Assembly (NCBI RefSeq): GCF_016908975.1
Contig: NZ_JAFBEX010000007.1
Location: forward strand, 186,001 to 250,000
Reading direction: 5' to 3'
Length of the DNA: 64,000 bases
From: Neobacillus cucumis
GTDB lineage: Bacteria; Bacillota; Bacilli; Bacillales; Cytobacillaceae
Positions 16,162-23,984 of the stretch are shown one piece after another. Both the position numbers and the translations under genes were made by a program. Positions within the stretch are counted from its first letter, which is position 1. Every line of letters starts with the position of its first letter. Below the pieces are notes generated by a model that did not search any database, was not told the origin of the DNA, and worked only from the letters and a program-made list of their open reading frames with translations.

Positions 16162-16190
16162 TTTTCATTTTGCTTTTTTTCTGGTATATT
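16162..16190 (+). promoter_or_regulatory. Promoter of the IclR gene
   Basis: TTTTCA (-35), a 17-bp spacer, then TGG TATATT (an extended -10) at 16182-16190, about 60 bp before the TTG start of iclR. Confidence 0.5.
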
Positions 16191-16209
16191 GCCGACTATA
16201 GAGCAACTA

Positions 16210-16228
16210 TGTTTTACATAGTGAAACA
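16210..16228. promoter_or_regulatory. Candidate IclR operator
   Basis: TGTTTTAC-ATA-GTGAAACA is an inverted repeat matching at 7 of 8 positions per arm. It lies about 20 bp downstream of the -10 and 22 bp before the iclR start. The position fits autorepression. Confidence 0.55.
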
Positions 16229-16249
16229 CTTCTGAAGGAGGGATTTCAT

Positions 16250-17029
16250 TTGACCGAAAAGATCGACAACGAAAGTCACCTTTCATCCGTTAAAAATGCA
16301 CTTCGGATTTTACAATGCTTTACCATGGATGAACCTGAAAAAAAGGTCAGCGAAATATCTGCTGCCCTCGAACTTAACAAAAGTACCGTCAGTCGAACAA
16401 TGACAACGCTTGCAAGCGAAGGGTTTGTTTACAAAGATCCAGAATCAAAAAAATATCGGTTAGGTCTTTCGATTCTATCATTAAGCGGGATTGTCAGCAG
16501 TCAGATGGATATCTACCGAGAATCACAACCTGTCTTAAATCGGTTAGTAGAAAATATTGGCGAAACAGCCCATATTTCCGTTTTGGACCATTTAGATGTT
16601 ATCTATCTTCAAAAGGTGGAATGTAACCATCCAGTCAGATTCTTAACCCATATTGGAAAGCGAAATCCTCCACATTGTACAAGTTCCGGGAAGGTCTTAC
16701 TAGCACATTCTCCTGAAGACGTCGTCAATGAAGTTATCGAAAAAGGCATAAAAAAATTCACCAAGAATACCATCACGAATCCACAAAAATTTCGGACCCA
16801 TTTAAAACAAGTAAAAGAGAACGGGTATGCAAGTAGTACAGAAGAAATTTTAGAAGGAGTGACCTCCATTGCCGCCCCTATTTTTGATTATCGTGGCAAG
16901 GTTATTGCTGCCTTATCTGTGGTTGGTCCAAACCAAAGAATACAGCAGCATAAAATTCAAGGACTTGCCAAAAAGGTAATGAGTGCTGCAAAAGAGGTAT
17001 CAACAAGAATGGGGTATCGAGGTTACTAG
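16250..17029 (+). CDS. IclR-family transcriptional regulator of the aromatic cluster
   Basis: 259 residues, with TTG start at 16250 after AAGGAGGGATTTCA. The winged helix-turn-helix lies at about 12-65 (ALRILQCFTMDEPEKKVSEI, then LELNKSTVSRTMTTLASEGF), followed by the IclR effector domain (about 85-255; NIGETAHISVLD, GKRNPPHCTSSGKVLLAH, SSTEEILEGVTSIAAPIFD). It is divergent from praB and immediately upstream (39 bp) of the amidohydrolase gene, so it probably controls both arms in response to a pathway intermediate. Activator or repressor mode is not visible. Confidence 0.9.
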   Translation: MTEKIDNESHLSSVKNALRILQCFTMDEPEKKVSEISAALELNKSTVSRTMTTLASEGFVYKDPESKKYRLGLSILSLSGIVSSQMDIYRESQPVLNRLVENIGETAHISVLDHLDVIYLQKVECNHPVRFLTHIGKRNPPHCTSSGKVLLAHSPEDVVNEVIEKGIKKFTKNTITNPQKFRTHLKQVKENGYASSTEEILEGVTSIAAPIFDYRGKVIAALSVVGPNQRIQQHKIQGLAKKVMSAAKEVSTRMGYRGY

Positions 17030-17067
17030 TCTACCAATTTATTAATTGTAAAAAGGGGTTGTTTCGG

Positions 17068-18003
17068 TTGTATGATTTCCACACTCATTTTATCCCATCA
17101 GATGTTTTAGCATGGTTGAAGGACAATCAAAGAACAGTAAATGCAAAGTGGATCAAAAAGGAAGAAGGAAAAGACGACTTCTTAGTCGTAAATGAAAAAT
17201 GGGGATTTGAATTAAAACGTGCTTTTATTGATGAAAATAAATATTTAGCTGAACAAGAAATGGCCGGTGTGACTCATTCCGTTATCTCGCCGATACCACA
17301 GCTGTTTATGTATGATTTTCCTGACGAAATCGTCACAGAGATTTCAAGTGTTTATAATCGCTCCTTAGCAGAATGGACGCATTCCGCACCAGAACGCCTA
17401 TCGGCTCTAGGAACGGTTCCGCTAACCAATCCAGTTTTAGCAGCCAAAGTCTTACATGATGCGATGAACTTAGGGCTAAAAGGGGTAATCATCGGGCCTG
17501 GGTTAGAGGGTCAGATGCTATCAGACGAATTTTTTATCCCTTTCTTTGAAGAAGCCAATCGAATGAAGGCGATTGTATTTATTCATCCCTTATTATGTGA
17601 AGACCCAAGGTTAAAAAGAAGGATGATGCCAAATTTAATCGGGGTCCCTTGGGAAACAACAGTCTGTGCAACCGACCTCTTGTTGAGTGGCTTGATTGAC
17701 CAATTTCCCGATGTAAAAATAGTATTTGCCCATGGCGGCGGGTTCCTGCCTTATCAGATTGGCAGGCTCGATAAAGGGTATGAACAATGGACATTGGTTT
17801 CCTCTAAATTGAAAGCGAAACCATCGGAATATTTAAAACGTTTCTGGTATGACACTGTACTTTGGAATCAAGATAGTTTAGATTTTCTAATTAAAAACGT
17901 TGGAGATGAACGAGTGGTCCCTGGTTCTGATTACCCATTTGATCTTTGTGTATGGCCTCCAACTGGAAAACATGAATTAGCGGGGCGTTCATTACTAGAA
18001 TAA
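17068..18003 (+). CDS. praH: ACMSD-like amidohydrolase, probable 5-carboxy-2-hydroxymuconate-6-semialdehyde decarboxylase
   Basis: 311 residues from TTG 17068, which puts AAAGGGG 9 nt upstream; TTG 17059 abuts the site. The metal-binding HxH is at the N-terminus (YDFHTHFIP, His5/His7), followed by VFIHPLLCED, the FAHGGGFLPYQIGRLDKGYE segment and PGSDYPFD with the catalytic Asp. This is the amidohydrolase_2 fold of 2-amino-3-carboxymuconate semialdehyde decarboxylase. Beside a protocatechuate-type extradiol enzyme it would remove the carboxyl group from the ring-cleavage product to give 2-hydroxymuconic semialdehyde. No kynurenine-pathway genes are present. Followed by a terminator. Confidence 0.8.
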   Translation: MYDFHTHFIPSDVLAWLKDNQRTVNAKWIKKEEGKDDFLVVNEKWGFELKRAFIDENKYLAEQEMAGVTHSVISPIPQLFMYDFPDEIVTEISSVYNRSLAEWTHSAPERLSALGTVPLTNPVLAAKVLHDAMNLGLKGVIIGPGLEGQMLSDEFFIPFFEEANRMKAIVFIHPLLCEDPRLKRRMMPNLIGVPWETTVCATDLLLSGLIDQFPDVKIVFAHGGGFLPYQIGRLDKGYEQWTLVSSKLKAKPSEYLKRFWYDTVLWNQDSLDFLIKNVGDERVVPGSDYPFDLCVWPPTGKHELAGRSLLE

Positions 18004-18012
18004 TATTTTCAC

Positions 18013-18040
18013 AAAGAACTCTTTCAAGGAGTTCTTTTTT
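18013..18040 (+). terminator. Terminator of the iclR-praH transcript
   Basis: AAGAACTC pairs with GAGTTCTT, followed by TTTTG. Confidence 0.85.
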
Positions 18041-18140
18041 GATGGGTTACTATGATCGTTACCTGGATAAAACCTGAAGCAGAACCCTTTCTGATTTCTA
18101 AAGGACAGCAAACTAGTCTTTTAAGGGGTGTGAAACCTTT

Positions 18141-18396
18141 CATAACTCCTGTAGGACACCGCGCTTGCTCCGTTCGGGGGTTATAGACCTTTCATAACCC
18201 CTGTAGCTCATCGTTCTTTCTCCGTTCGGGGGTTTTGAACTCTTCATAACCCCTGTAGGCGCGATTGCTTCATTCGGGGGTTTTGAACTCTTCATAACCC
18301 CTGTAGGTCGACGCGCTTGCTCCATTCGGGGGTTTTGAACCCTTCATAACCTCTGTAGAACGACGCGCTTGCTTCGTTTAGGGGTTTTAAACCTAT
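18141..18396. repeat. Tandem array of five 52-bp palindromic units
   Basis: Units start at 18141, 18193, 18245, 18293 and 18345 (52, 52, 48, 52 and 52 bp); a decayed sixth begins at 18397. Each has conserved CATAACCCCTGTAG, a variable middle of 12-16 bp (often GACGCGCTTGCTC), then TTCGGGGGTTTTGAAC. Across each junction GGGGTTTTGAA and TTCATAACCCC form a hairpin with a 3-nt loop. The rest of 18041-18534 shows no gene. Confidence 0.85.
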
Positions 18397-18534
18397 CATA
18401 ACTCCTGAAAAGTAAGTAGCAAATCTCATTCGGATGTTATGAAACTTTTACGAATAATTTTTCGTTGGACCTCTCAACACAAATTCAAATCCTACAAAAC
18501 CAATTAACCTGTTTTAAAAAATTGTAGGTTGAAA

Positions 18535-18690
18535 CTATTTTACTTTTCGATAAGCCCTTCTCTCAGCATACTCTGAACAAGAAATACAAACCTTCACCAT
18601 GTCACCTTTGTCAGTAATATACGTCCTTAAAGGACTCACCTTCCTTTTACAAATCGCACATTTATTTTTAAATAGATTAAAAATAAACAT
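18535..18690 (-). CDS. Small double-CxxC (zinc-ribbon-like) protein
   Basis: 51 residues; ATG at 18690 with GGAAGGTG 7 nt upstream, stop TAG at 18535. Two CxxC pairs (CAICKRKV at 11-18 and CISCSEYA at 35-42), 24 residues apart, predict a zinc-binding ribbon. The N-terminus is hydrophobic-basic (MFIFNLFKNK) and the C-terminus strongly basic (ERRAYRKVK). I do not recognise a named family. It is probably a free-standing gene, divergent from the HAD phosphatase gene at 18827. Confidence 0.65.
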   Translation of the reverse strand: MFIFNLFKNKCAICKRKVSPLRTYITDKGDMVKVCISCSEYAERRAYRKVK

Positions 18691-18826
18691 CACTGCACAC
18701 CTTCCATTTCCCTATTTTCAATATCTTATTAATGAAATCTGTAATTGGATTCATTTGTATCAAGTTTTTTTCCTAGAATTATAGTAAGATGGGATAAGAA
18801 ACTTAACAAAGAAAGGACGCATCAAA

Positions 18827-19648
18827 TTGTCATATAAAATGATTGTACTAGATTTAGATGATACTTTATTACAAGATGACCACACCATTGCCCCTCGTAC
18901 GAAACAAGCCTTAATGGAGGCTCAAAAATTGGGTGTTAAGGTGGTACTTGCATCCGGGCGCCCGACGTCTGCCATGTATGATATTGCAGATGAGCTTGAA
19001 TTGAAGGAATATGGAAGCTTCATATTATCTTTCAATGGGGCAAAAATCACCAACTGTCAAACAGGTGAAGAGCTGTTTAGCAGCACCTTATCACCCGAAA
19101 CAGCGCACCGCTTATATGAATTAAGCCGTCGTGAAGATGTATGGATCCACACCTATGTTGGTGACTTGATTGTAACGGAAGCTGGAAATCAATACACCAA
19201 TATCGAAGCAGAAATAACAGGCTTAGATATTTTTGAAGTTGACAGTTTTATAGAGTCAGTAAATGAACCAGTTGTTAAGGTGTTAATGGTAGATGCACCG
19301 GAAAAACTCGCTGAAGTGGAAAAAACCCTTCAACAAGAATTAGAAGAAGAACTTAGTGTCATGCGCTCCAAACCTTTCTTTTTGGAATTTACCGAAAAGG
19401 GTGTAACAAAAGGTACCAGCCTCGAATCTCTAATTGGACAACTTGGTATTACACGAGAAGAAGTGATTGCCATTGGCGACAGTTACAACGATCTAGCGAT
19501 GATTGAATTTGCTGGGTTGGGTGTTGCCATGGGCAATGCTCCACAAGATATCAAAGACAAAGCCAATTATGTAACAGACACCAATATGAACGACGGTGTA
19601 GCGAAAGTCGTTGAAAAATTCGTCTTAAAAACACCACAGTTGGTTTAA
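18827..19648 (+). CDS. Cof-type HAD-IIB family phosphatase
   Basis: 273 residues, TTG start at 18827 with AAAGGA 10 nt upstream. HAD motif I is DLDDTLL (about 8-14), motif II LASGRP (about 43-48), motif III K-G region (TKGTSLESLIGQLG, about 200) and motif IV GDSYNDLAMIEFAG (about 220-233). The C2B cap places it with Cof/YidA-type sugar-phosphate or flavin phosphatases. The substrate is unknown. It has its own terminator. Confidence 0.88.
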   Translation: MSYKMIVLDLDDTLLQDDHTIAPRTKQALMEAQKLGVKVVLASGRPTSAMYDIADELELKEYGSFILSFNGAKITNCQTGEELFSSTLSPETAHRLYELSRREDVWIHTYVGDLIVTEAGNQYTNIEAEITGLDIFEVDSFIESVNEPVVKVLMVDAPEKLAEVEKTLQQELEEELSVMRSKPFFLEFTEKGVTKGTSLESLIGQLGITREEVIAIGDSYNDLAMIEFAGLGVAMGNAPQDIKDKANYVTDTNMNDGVAKVVEKFVLKTPQLV

Positions 19649-19652
19649 TGCA

Positions 19653-19684
19653 AACTGCTTGGATCATTCCAAGCAGTTTTTTGT
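19653..19684 (+). terminator. Terminator of the HAD gene
   Basis: AAACTGCTTGG pairs with CCAAGCAGTTT (6-nt loop), followed by TTTTG. Confidence 0.9.
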
Positions 19685-19686
19685 TT

Positions 19687-19834
19687 AAGAATAAGAAATT
19701 TCGACTTTGAGAATTGTCCAGCTCCAGGCGCCATCGGCTCGAGGTCACAAGCCAATCCGACCAAAAGGTTAAAAAGAAACTTTCGTCCGGCTCGTCTTGT
19801 GCTTGTCGCCGATAGGCAGGCGCCCTGCGCTTTT
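19687..19834 (-). repeat. Fold-back intergenic repeat, copy 2
   Basis: This is the inverted counterpart of 8611-8758. It keeps the GGACAATTC, GAGCTGGAC and CTTGTGACCTCGAG blocks, but the second stem reads ATCGGC/GCCGAT instead of GCCCC/GGGGC, so pairing is preserved by paired changes. Confidence 0.8.
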
Positions 19835-19921
19835 CCACTGTGATCTAGCCCAATCATGTCCCCTGTTTGAATTTGTTTGCATAAACTATCACAACAAAAA
19901 AAATTAAAGGCGGAGAGAGGT

Positions 19922-20686
19922 ATGGGATTATTCATCAATAAAAATAAGCACCCAAATTTATACAGAAATAATAGCCATTTAGCTGAACCCAATCAGGTAG
20001 AATCAAGACAGGATTTCCTAACTGAACTGATGCAGGAGCAGCAAAAGGCTTATCAAGCAATGAAAGAGGCATTAGCTGAAATGAAAACTCGTTATCAGCA
20101 GCAAACAGATGCCCAAAATACCCAGTGGCAACAAGTGGATTATCAATTGAGTGATTTAAAAAATAATACAATTAGGCAGCAAAAATTTGAAAACGAAATG
20201 GTCACTAATCTATATTCCCTTCATGAAAAGAATATCCAATTAGAGACTATGGTTGAAAAGGAATTTCAGGTAAGCGAATCCTTGACCGAAAAAATCACTC
20301 AAATTAGCAAAACATGTGATAGCATTTCGGATCGCTTAGAAAAGAACGAAGAAGCGCATCTGCAGCTAGCAGAACAAATGAATGAACAGCTTGACATGCA
20401 AAAACAAGCCGCCGAAAAATTAACGAAACAAGAGGAAATTTACGGGGGGATGTTAAAACGGCTTGATACCCAGGAGGCACTGTTGGATAAACTAGGACGC
20501 CAGTTAAACCATGTCCGTTCCATCCTATTTGAGCGAACTAATTACTTGGTAGATAAGATTGACGAAGGCTACAAACTTACCTCATCTTATGTGTACAAAT
20601 TGATGACCGGTTCCGAACAGCCACTTACTTTTTTCTTGATGAATCAGAAAAAAGAAGAAAATCCGGATAAAAAAAGTTCACAGTGA
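19922..20686 (+). CDS. Long coiled-coil protein, function unknown
   Basis: 254 residues from the ATG at 19922 (GGCGGAGAGAGGT upstream). Nearly the whole protein from about 30 to 215 is Gln/Glu/Lys-rich heptad sequence (for example QQKAYQAMKEALAEMK and EKNEEAHLQLAEQMNEQL), predicting an extended coiled coil. The C-terminus has FERTNYLVDKIDEGYKLTSS, a more compact segment. No signal peptide or membrane helix is seen, so it is cytoplasmic. I do not recognise a family; a scaffold or spore/division accessory role is only a guess. Confidence 0.75.
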   Translation: MGLFINKNKHPNLYRNNSHLAEPNQVESRQDFLTELMQEQQKAYQAMKEALAEMKTRYQQQTDAQNTQWQQVDYQLSDLKNNTIRQQKFENEMVTNLYSLHEKNIQLETMVEKEFQVSESLTEKITQISKTCDSISDRLEKNEEAHLQLAEQMNEQLDMQKQAAEKLTKQEEIYGGMLKRLDTQEALLDKLGRQLNHVRSILFERTNYLVDKIDEGYKLTSSYVYKLMTGSEQPLTFFLMNQKKEENPDKKSSQ

Positions 20687-20706
20687 TGCCACTGTGAACT
20701 TTTTTT
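20670..20706. terminator. Bidirectional terminator between the coiled-coil gene and ppaC
   Basis: AAAAAGTTCACAGTG pairs with CACTGTGAACTTTTT around a 3-nt loop. It overlaps the end of the coiled-coil gene and has T/A runs on both sides. Confidence 0.92.
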
Positions 20707-20708
20707 GA

Positions 20709-21644
20709 TTAAATACCTTGATTAAAAATGTCAGTTAATACAGGTACGATTTGTTTCTTACGTGAAACAACACCTTTTAAGGTTGCTGTGTTATTTTCAA
20801 GTGTAACATTGTACGCTTTTTCAACAGCAGCGGTTTTGCTTCCTAAGGCTAAACCAACAGAGTCATTTGTTAAAATATCTGTTACAACAAATAGGAACAA
20901 GTCTAAGTTCTTTTCTGCAATGATGTTTGAAATAGCAGCTTCTAATTCTGCTTGACGCTCAAGGACATCCGCTGTGTCTACTACGTTTACTTGAGCGATT
21001 TCTACTTTGCTTGAACCCATTTCAAATCCTTTAGCATCAAGGCTTAAAAGTTCAGCAATTGATTTATCGCGAACGTCCGCGCCTGCTTTTAACATTTCCA
21101 AACCATATGTTTCCGCATCAACACCAGCAATTGCCGCTAATTCCTTCGCTGCTGCAACATCTTCAGGTGTACAAGTTGGAGATTTGAACAATAAAGAGTC
21201 AGAAATAATGGCAGATAACATAAGACCAGCAATTTCCTTCTTAATTTCTTTACCGTTTTCTTTGTACATTTTATTTAAAATAGTAGCTGTACAACCAACT
21301 GGCTCGCAGCGGTAGTATAATGGATCGCTTGTTTCAAAGTTAGCGATACGGTGGTGATCGATAACTTCTAATACGCGAACGTCTGTAATATCATTGGCAC
21401 TTTGCTGACGCTCGTTGTGATCCACCAAGATAACAGAATTTACTTCAGAAGCTACTGCTTCAACTAAACGTGGAATTTCAGCGTTAAATGTGTTTAGCGC
21501 AAATTGTGTTTCTCCATTAATTTGTCCTAGGCGAACTGGTTCAGCGTCTACGCCTAATTGTTTTTTCAAATCTGCATAAGCAATAGCAGAACAAATGGTA
21601 TCGGTGTCTGGATTTTTATGACCGAAAATAAGTACTTTTTCCAT
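20709..21644 (-). CDS. ppaC: Manganese-dependent inorganic pyrophosphatase (family II)
   Basis: 311 residues from [11 protein letters not shown] (AGGGGTAGTAAA upstream of the ATG). DHH-family motifs: [13 protein letters not shown] (about 7-19), the DHNE motif (VILVDHNER) and [20 protein letters not shown] at the C-terminus is the substrate-binding SRKKQ motif. It hydrolyses PPi released by biosynthesis and needs Mn2+. It is transcribed alone towards the shared terminator. Confidence 0.97.
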   Translation of the reverse strand: MEKVLIFGHKNPDTDTICSAIAYADLKKQLGVDAEPVRLGQINGETQFALNTFNAEIPRLVEAVASEVNSVILVDHNERQQSANDITDVRVLEVIDHHRIANFETSDPLYYRCEPVGCTATILNKMYKENGKEIKKEIAGLMLSAIISDSLLFKSPTCTPEDVAAAKELAAIAGVDAETYGLEMLKAGADVRDKSIAELLSLDAKGFEMGSSKVEIAQVNVVDTADVLERQAELEAAISNIIAEKNLDLFLFVVTDILTNDSVGLALGSKTAAVEKAYNVTLENNTATLKGVVSRKKQIVPVLTDIFNQGI

Positions 21645-21751
21645 TTTACTACCCCTAACAATCAAAATTTTATGTAGATCATGTCTCTGGACTTAAATGA
21701 CCCTATTGCAAATTATATATCAAGATGTTTTGGGATACAAAGAAAAAAATA

Positions 21752-21793
21752 CAAAAAGAAACAAAGGTTTTGACCATGATAACCTTTGTTTCT
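21752..21793 (-). terminator. Terminator of the alcohol dehydrogenase gene
   Basis: AGAAACAAAGGTT pairs with AACCTTTGTTTCT around an 11-nt loop; a long T tract (TTTTTGTATTTTTTT) follows on the minus strand. Confidence 0.9.
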
Positions 21794-21802
21794 CATCATT
21801 TG

Positions 21803-23011
21803 TTATTTCACTGTTATTGGGACAACCTTTTGTCCAATCGTAGCAATTAATTCAGCCGACATTGGAAAGCTTACCGCGGCAGGGTCCTTCATTACGGCAG
21901 AAATGGTAGCATCCAATGCCTCTTCAGTGATATTGTACTGCTTGAAATCTGCCGGCAAGCCGACGCTTTGCTGCAGCAATCTTATTTTTTCAATGACTTT
22001 GGTCAGCGTTGTTTCTGGTGTATCATCGTTCGCCTCTACATCGAGTGCCTGTGCCAGCTCGAAAGCCTTTGGTAAATATAACTGCGGAACCAGCTCCATT
22101 ACAACGGGTAAAAAGACTGCGTTAGCTAAGCCATGTGGGATTCGAAACATGGCGCCATAAGCATGGGCCATATTATGAACCGGAATGGCATTAAGCGCGA
22201 AGCTAAAGGCGGTAATCCCCATTAGACTGGCTTGCAACAGATTCATCCGGGCATTCAAGTTACCGCCATCTTCAACAGCAATTGGAAGATTTTTTTCAAT
22301 TAAGCGAATCGTATGCAATGCATAGGCATCGGTTAGACTTGTTGAGGTAGGTGAGGCCAGTGCTTCAATCGCATGTGTTAGAGCATCAAAGCCGGTGAAG
22401 GCTGTAATCAATGGGGGCAACCCAACGGTTAAATCAGGATCCAATATCGCTATATCAGCATTAATAAATGGATTTATAATGTTGGTCTTCATTTGAATGT
22501 CTTCATTAAAAATCACGGCAATTGGTGAAACTTCTGAGCCGGTTCCCGCCGTTGTTGGGATGGCGATATGCGGGAGTGGAATATGATTCGCTTTTGGGAA
22601 TTGTTCGTAAAGAAGCCCGCCTGGAGTCGCCTCTTTGATATCCTCTAAGCCTTTATGGAGAGCATATTTCACCCCTTTTACTGTATCTAAAACACTTCCG
22701 CCGCCAACGGCTAGTAAACTATCTGCCCCGACTTCCTTGGCATAGCGGATGGCATCGTTAATAGAGCTGCTTTCCGCATCCTGGGCGATATCCAAGTAGG
22801 TTCCGACCAGCTGTGGTCCTGATCCATTTCTCGTTAAATCAAAAATCGAGGCCACTTTTTTAACGATACCGGCCTTTTCTAAACCGCGGTCACTTAAAAG
22901 CAGGACCCGCTTGGCCCCTAGACCAGCAAATAAACTAGGTACCATCGCTCGTGAATTTGAACCACTGTAAATGCCTGTACGTAACATAAACTGTGATAAG
23001 GTTGTTTTCAT
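21803..23011 (-). CDS. Iron-containing (group III) alcohol dehydrogenase
   Basis: 402 residues from the ATG at 23011 (AAGGTGAG upstream). The NAD(P)-binding GGGSVLDTVKG (about 103-113) and GTGSEVSPIAVI, plus the metal region GFDALTHAIEA and later NMAHAYGAMFRIPHGLANAVFLP with conserved His residues, identify the Fe-ADH fold. It oxidises an alcohol or reduces an aldehyde; the substrate is unknown. It lies 57 bp downstream of the R2lox gene on the same strand, so the two are probably co-transcribed. Its place next to acyl-CoA genes suggests lipid-derived aldehydes, which is inference. Confidence 0.9.
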   Translation of the reverse strand: MKTTLSQFMLRTGIYSGSNSRAMVPSLFAGLGAKRVLLLSDRGLEKAGIVKKVASIFDLTRNGSGPQLVGTYLDIAQDAESSSINDAIRYAKEVGADSLLAVGGGSVLDTVKGVKYALHKGLEDIKEATPGGLLYEQFPKANHIPLPHIAIPTTAGTGSEVSPIAVIFNEDIQMKTNIINPFINADIAILDPDLTVGLPPLITAFTGFDALTHAIEALASPTSTSLTDAYALHTIRLIEKNLPIAVEDGGNLNARMNLLQASLMGITAFSFALNAIPVHNMAHAYGAMFRIPHGLANAVFLPVVMELVPQLYLPKAFELAQALDVEANDDTPETTLTKVIEKIRLLQQSVGLPADFKQYNITEEALDATISAVMKDPAAVSFPMSAELIATIGQKVVPITVK

Positions 23012-23068
23012 ATTAATTCTCACCTTTTCATTCGTTTTGGTCAAATAGGGCAACATAACTCCATTCCA

Positions 23069-23965
23069 CTACAACACACCTAACTCACTATCTGTATATC
23101 TATAAATCTCATCGATTTTTTTACCCCTCGCCCTTGCTAAAATTTCCATTCGGACTGATAACTGTTTAAGTGTAAAATTCATAATGTCATCTGGATTTCC
23201 GCCGAACGAGCTTACCTCCCTTCCCGCGATACCCTCCTGGTTGAGCTTAATGGCTAATGGGGTTAATTCCCCCATTTTAGCCGTAACAAAATCAAATAAA
23301 TGCGGGTGTTCACAAATTAATCGCTGCAAAAGGAATGTCCCGTAACCAATATGACGTGATTCATCCTTCTTTAAATGGCCAATTCCCTCTAATAAGCCAG
23401 GCATAATACCGGCTGTTTCCAATGCGTTATAAAAAGAAAAATAGCCAGTTTCCGCCAAAACTCCCTCGACAAACATGTTATATACGACTGATGCTTCGGC
23501 AATCGCCTCAGGTGATTGGTCGGTTACAAGGCGTGCCATCGTGTTTGGGAGGATTTCATAGAAAATCTTTTGATAGGTCGTTGTATGAAAATGAGATAAA
23601 TCCCCCTTTTCACTCAATGCATTCAATACCAGCCTAAAAAATTCCGTGTGTTTTGCTTCCTCAAACAAAAAAGTCGTTAAAAACATTTCCTCCTCCAGCC
23701 GACCCTCTTTTGCAATTGCCATAATTAACGGAAGCAGATCCAGTGTCACGGCCTCTTCGCCTGCTTGGAATTGAGAAATTAAGCGGAGTATATCTTCCCG
23801 CTGCTCGTTAGTCATCGCACTCCAGTCCTTCTGGTCCTGTGTAAAATCAATATCTGCCGGATTCCATGTTCCTATCCGTTTTGCCTTTTGGTAAAGACGA
23901 TAGGGAAAAGAATCCTCCAACAATCCCCTCGTACTAGTCGTTAAAATCCTTCTTTTTTCCATCAT
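23069..23965 (-). CDS. R2-like ligand-binding oxidase (R2lox), Mn/Fe protein
   Basis: 298 residues. All six ferritin-like metal ligands are visible (Glu70, Glu103, His106, Glu167, Glu202, His205), and the Val73 and Tyr162 pair expected to form the Val-Tyr ether cross-link of R2lox is present. It lacks the radical Tyr/electron-transfer context of true ribonucleotide reductase R2, and no nrdE-like gene is nearby. R2lox proteins assemble a heterodinuclear Mn/Fe site and bind a long-chain fatty-acid-like ligand; the physiological reaction is unknown. AGGAG precedes the ATGATG start, so it may begin at 23965 or 23962. Confidence 0.88.
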   Translation of the reverse strand: MMEKRRILTTSTRGLLEDSFPYRLYQKAKRIGTWNPADIDFTQDQKDWSAMTNEQREDILRLISQFQAGEEAVTLDLLPLIMAIAKEGRLEEEMFLTTFLFEEAKHTEFFRLVLNALSEKGDLSHFHTTTYQKIFYEILPNTMARLVTDQSPEAIAEASVVYNMFVEGVLAETGYFSFYNALETAGIMPGLLEGIGHLKKDESRHIGYGTFLLQRLICEHPHLFDFVTAKMGELTPLAIKLNQEGIAGREVSSFGGNPDDIMNFTLKQLSVRMEILARARGKKIDEIYRYTDSELGVL

Positions 23966-23984
23966 AAATTCTCCTTTCTGTTCT

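Noticed and set aside
18140..18325. 61-residue frame with repeated TGVMKSSKPPN
   Set aside because: It is the tandem array translated; the protein repeat only reflects the DNA repeat and there is no ribosome site.
18141..18396. CRISPR array
   Set aside because: The units have conserved ends and variable centres, but the centres are similar to each other (GACGCGCTTGCTC variants), the period is built from palindromic junctions, and no cas gene is present.
23069..23965. Ribonucleotide reductase small subunit
   Set aside because: Metal ligands fit, but the Val/Tyr cross-link pair, length and absence of a large-subunit gene point to R2lox.
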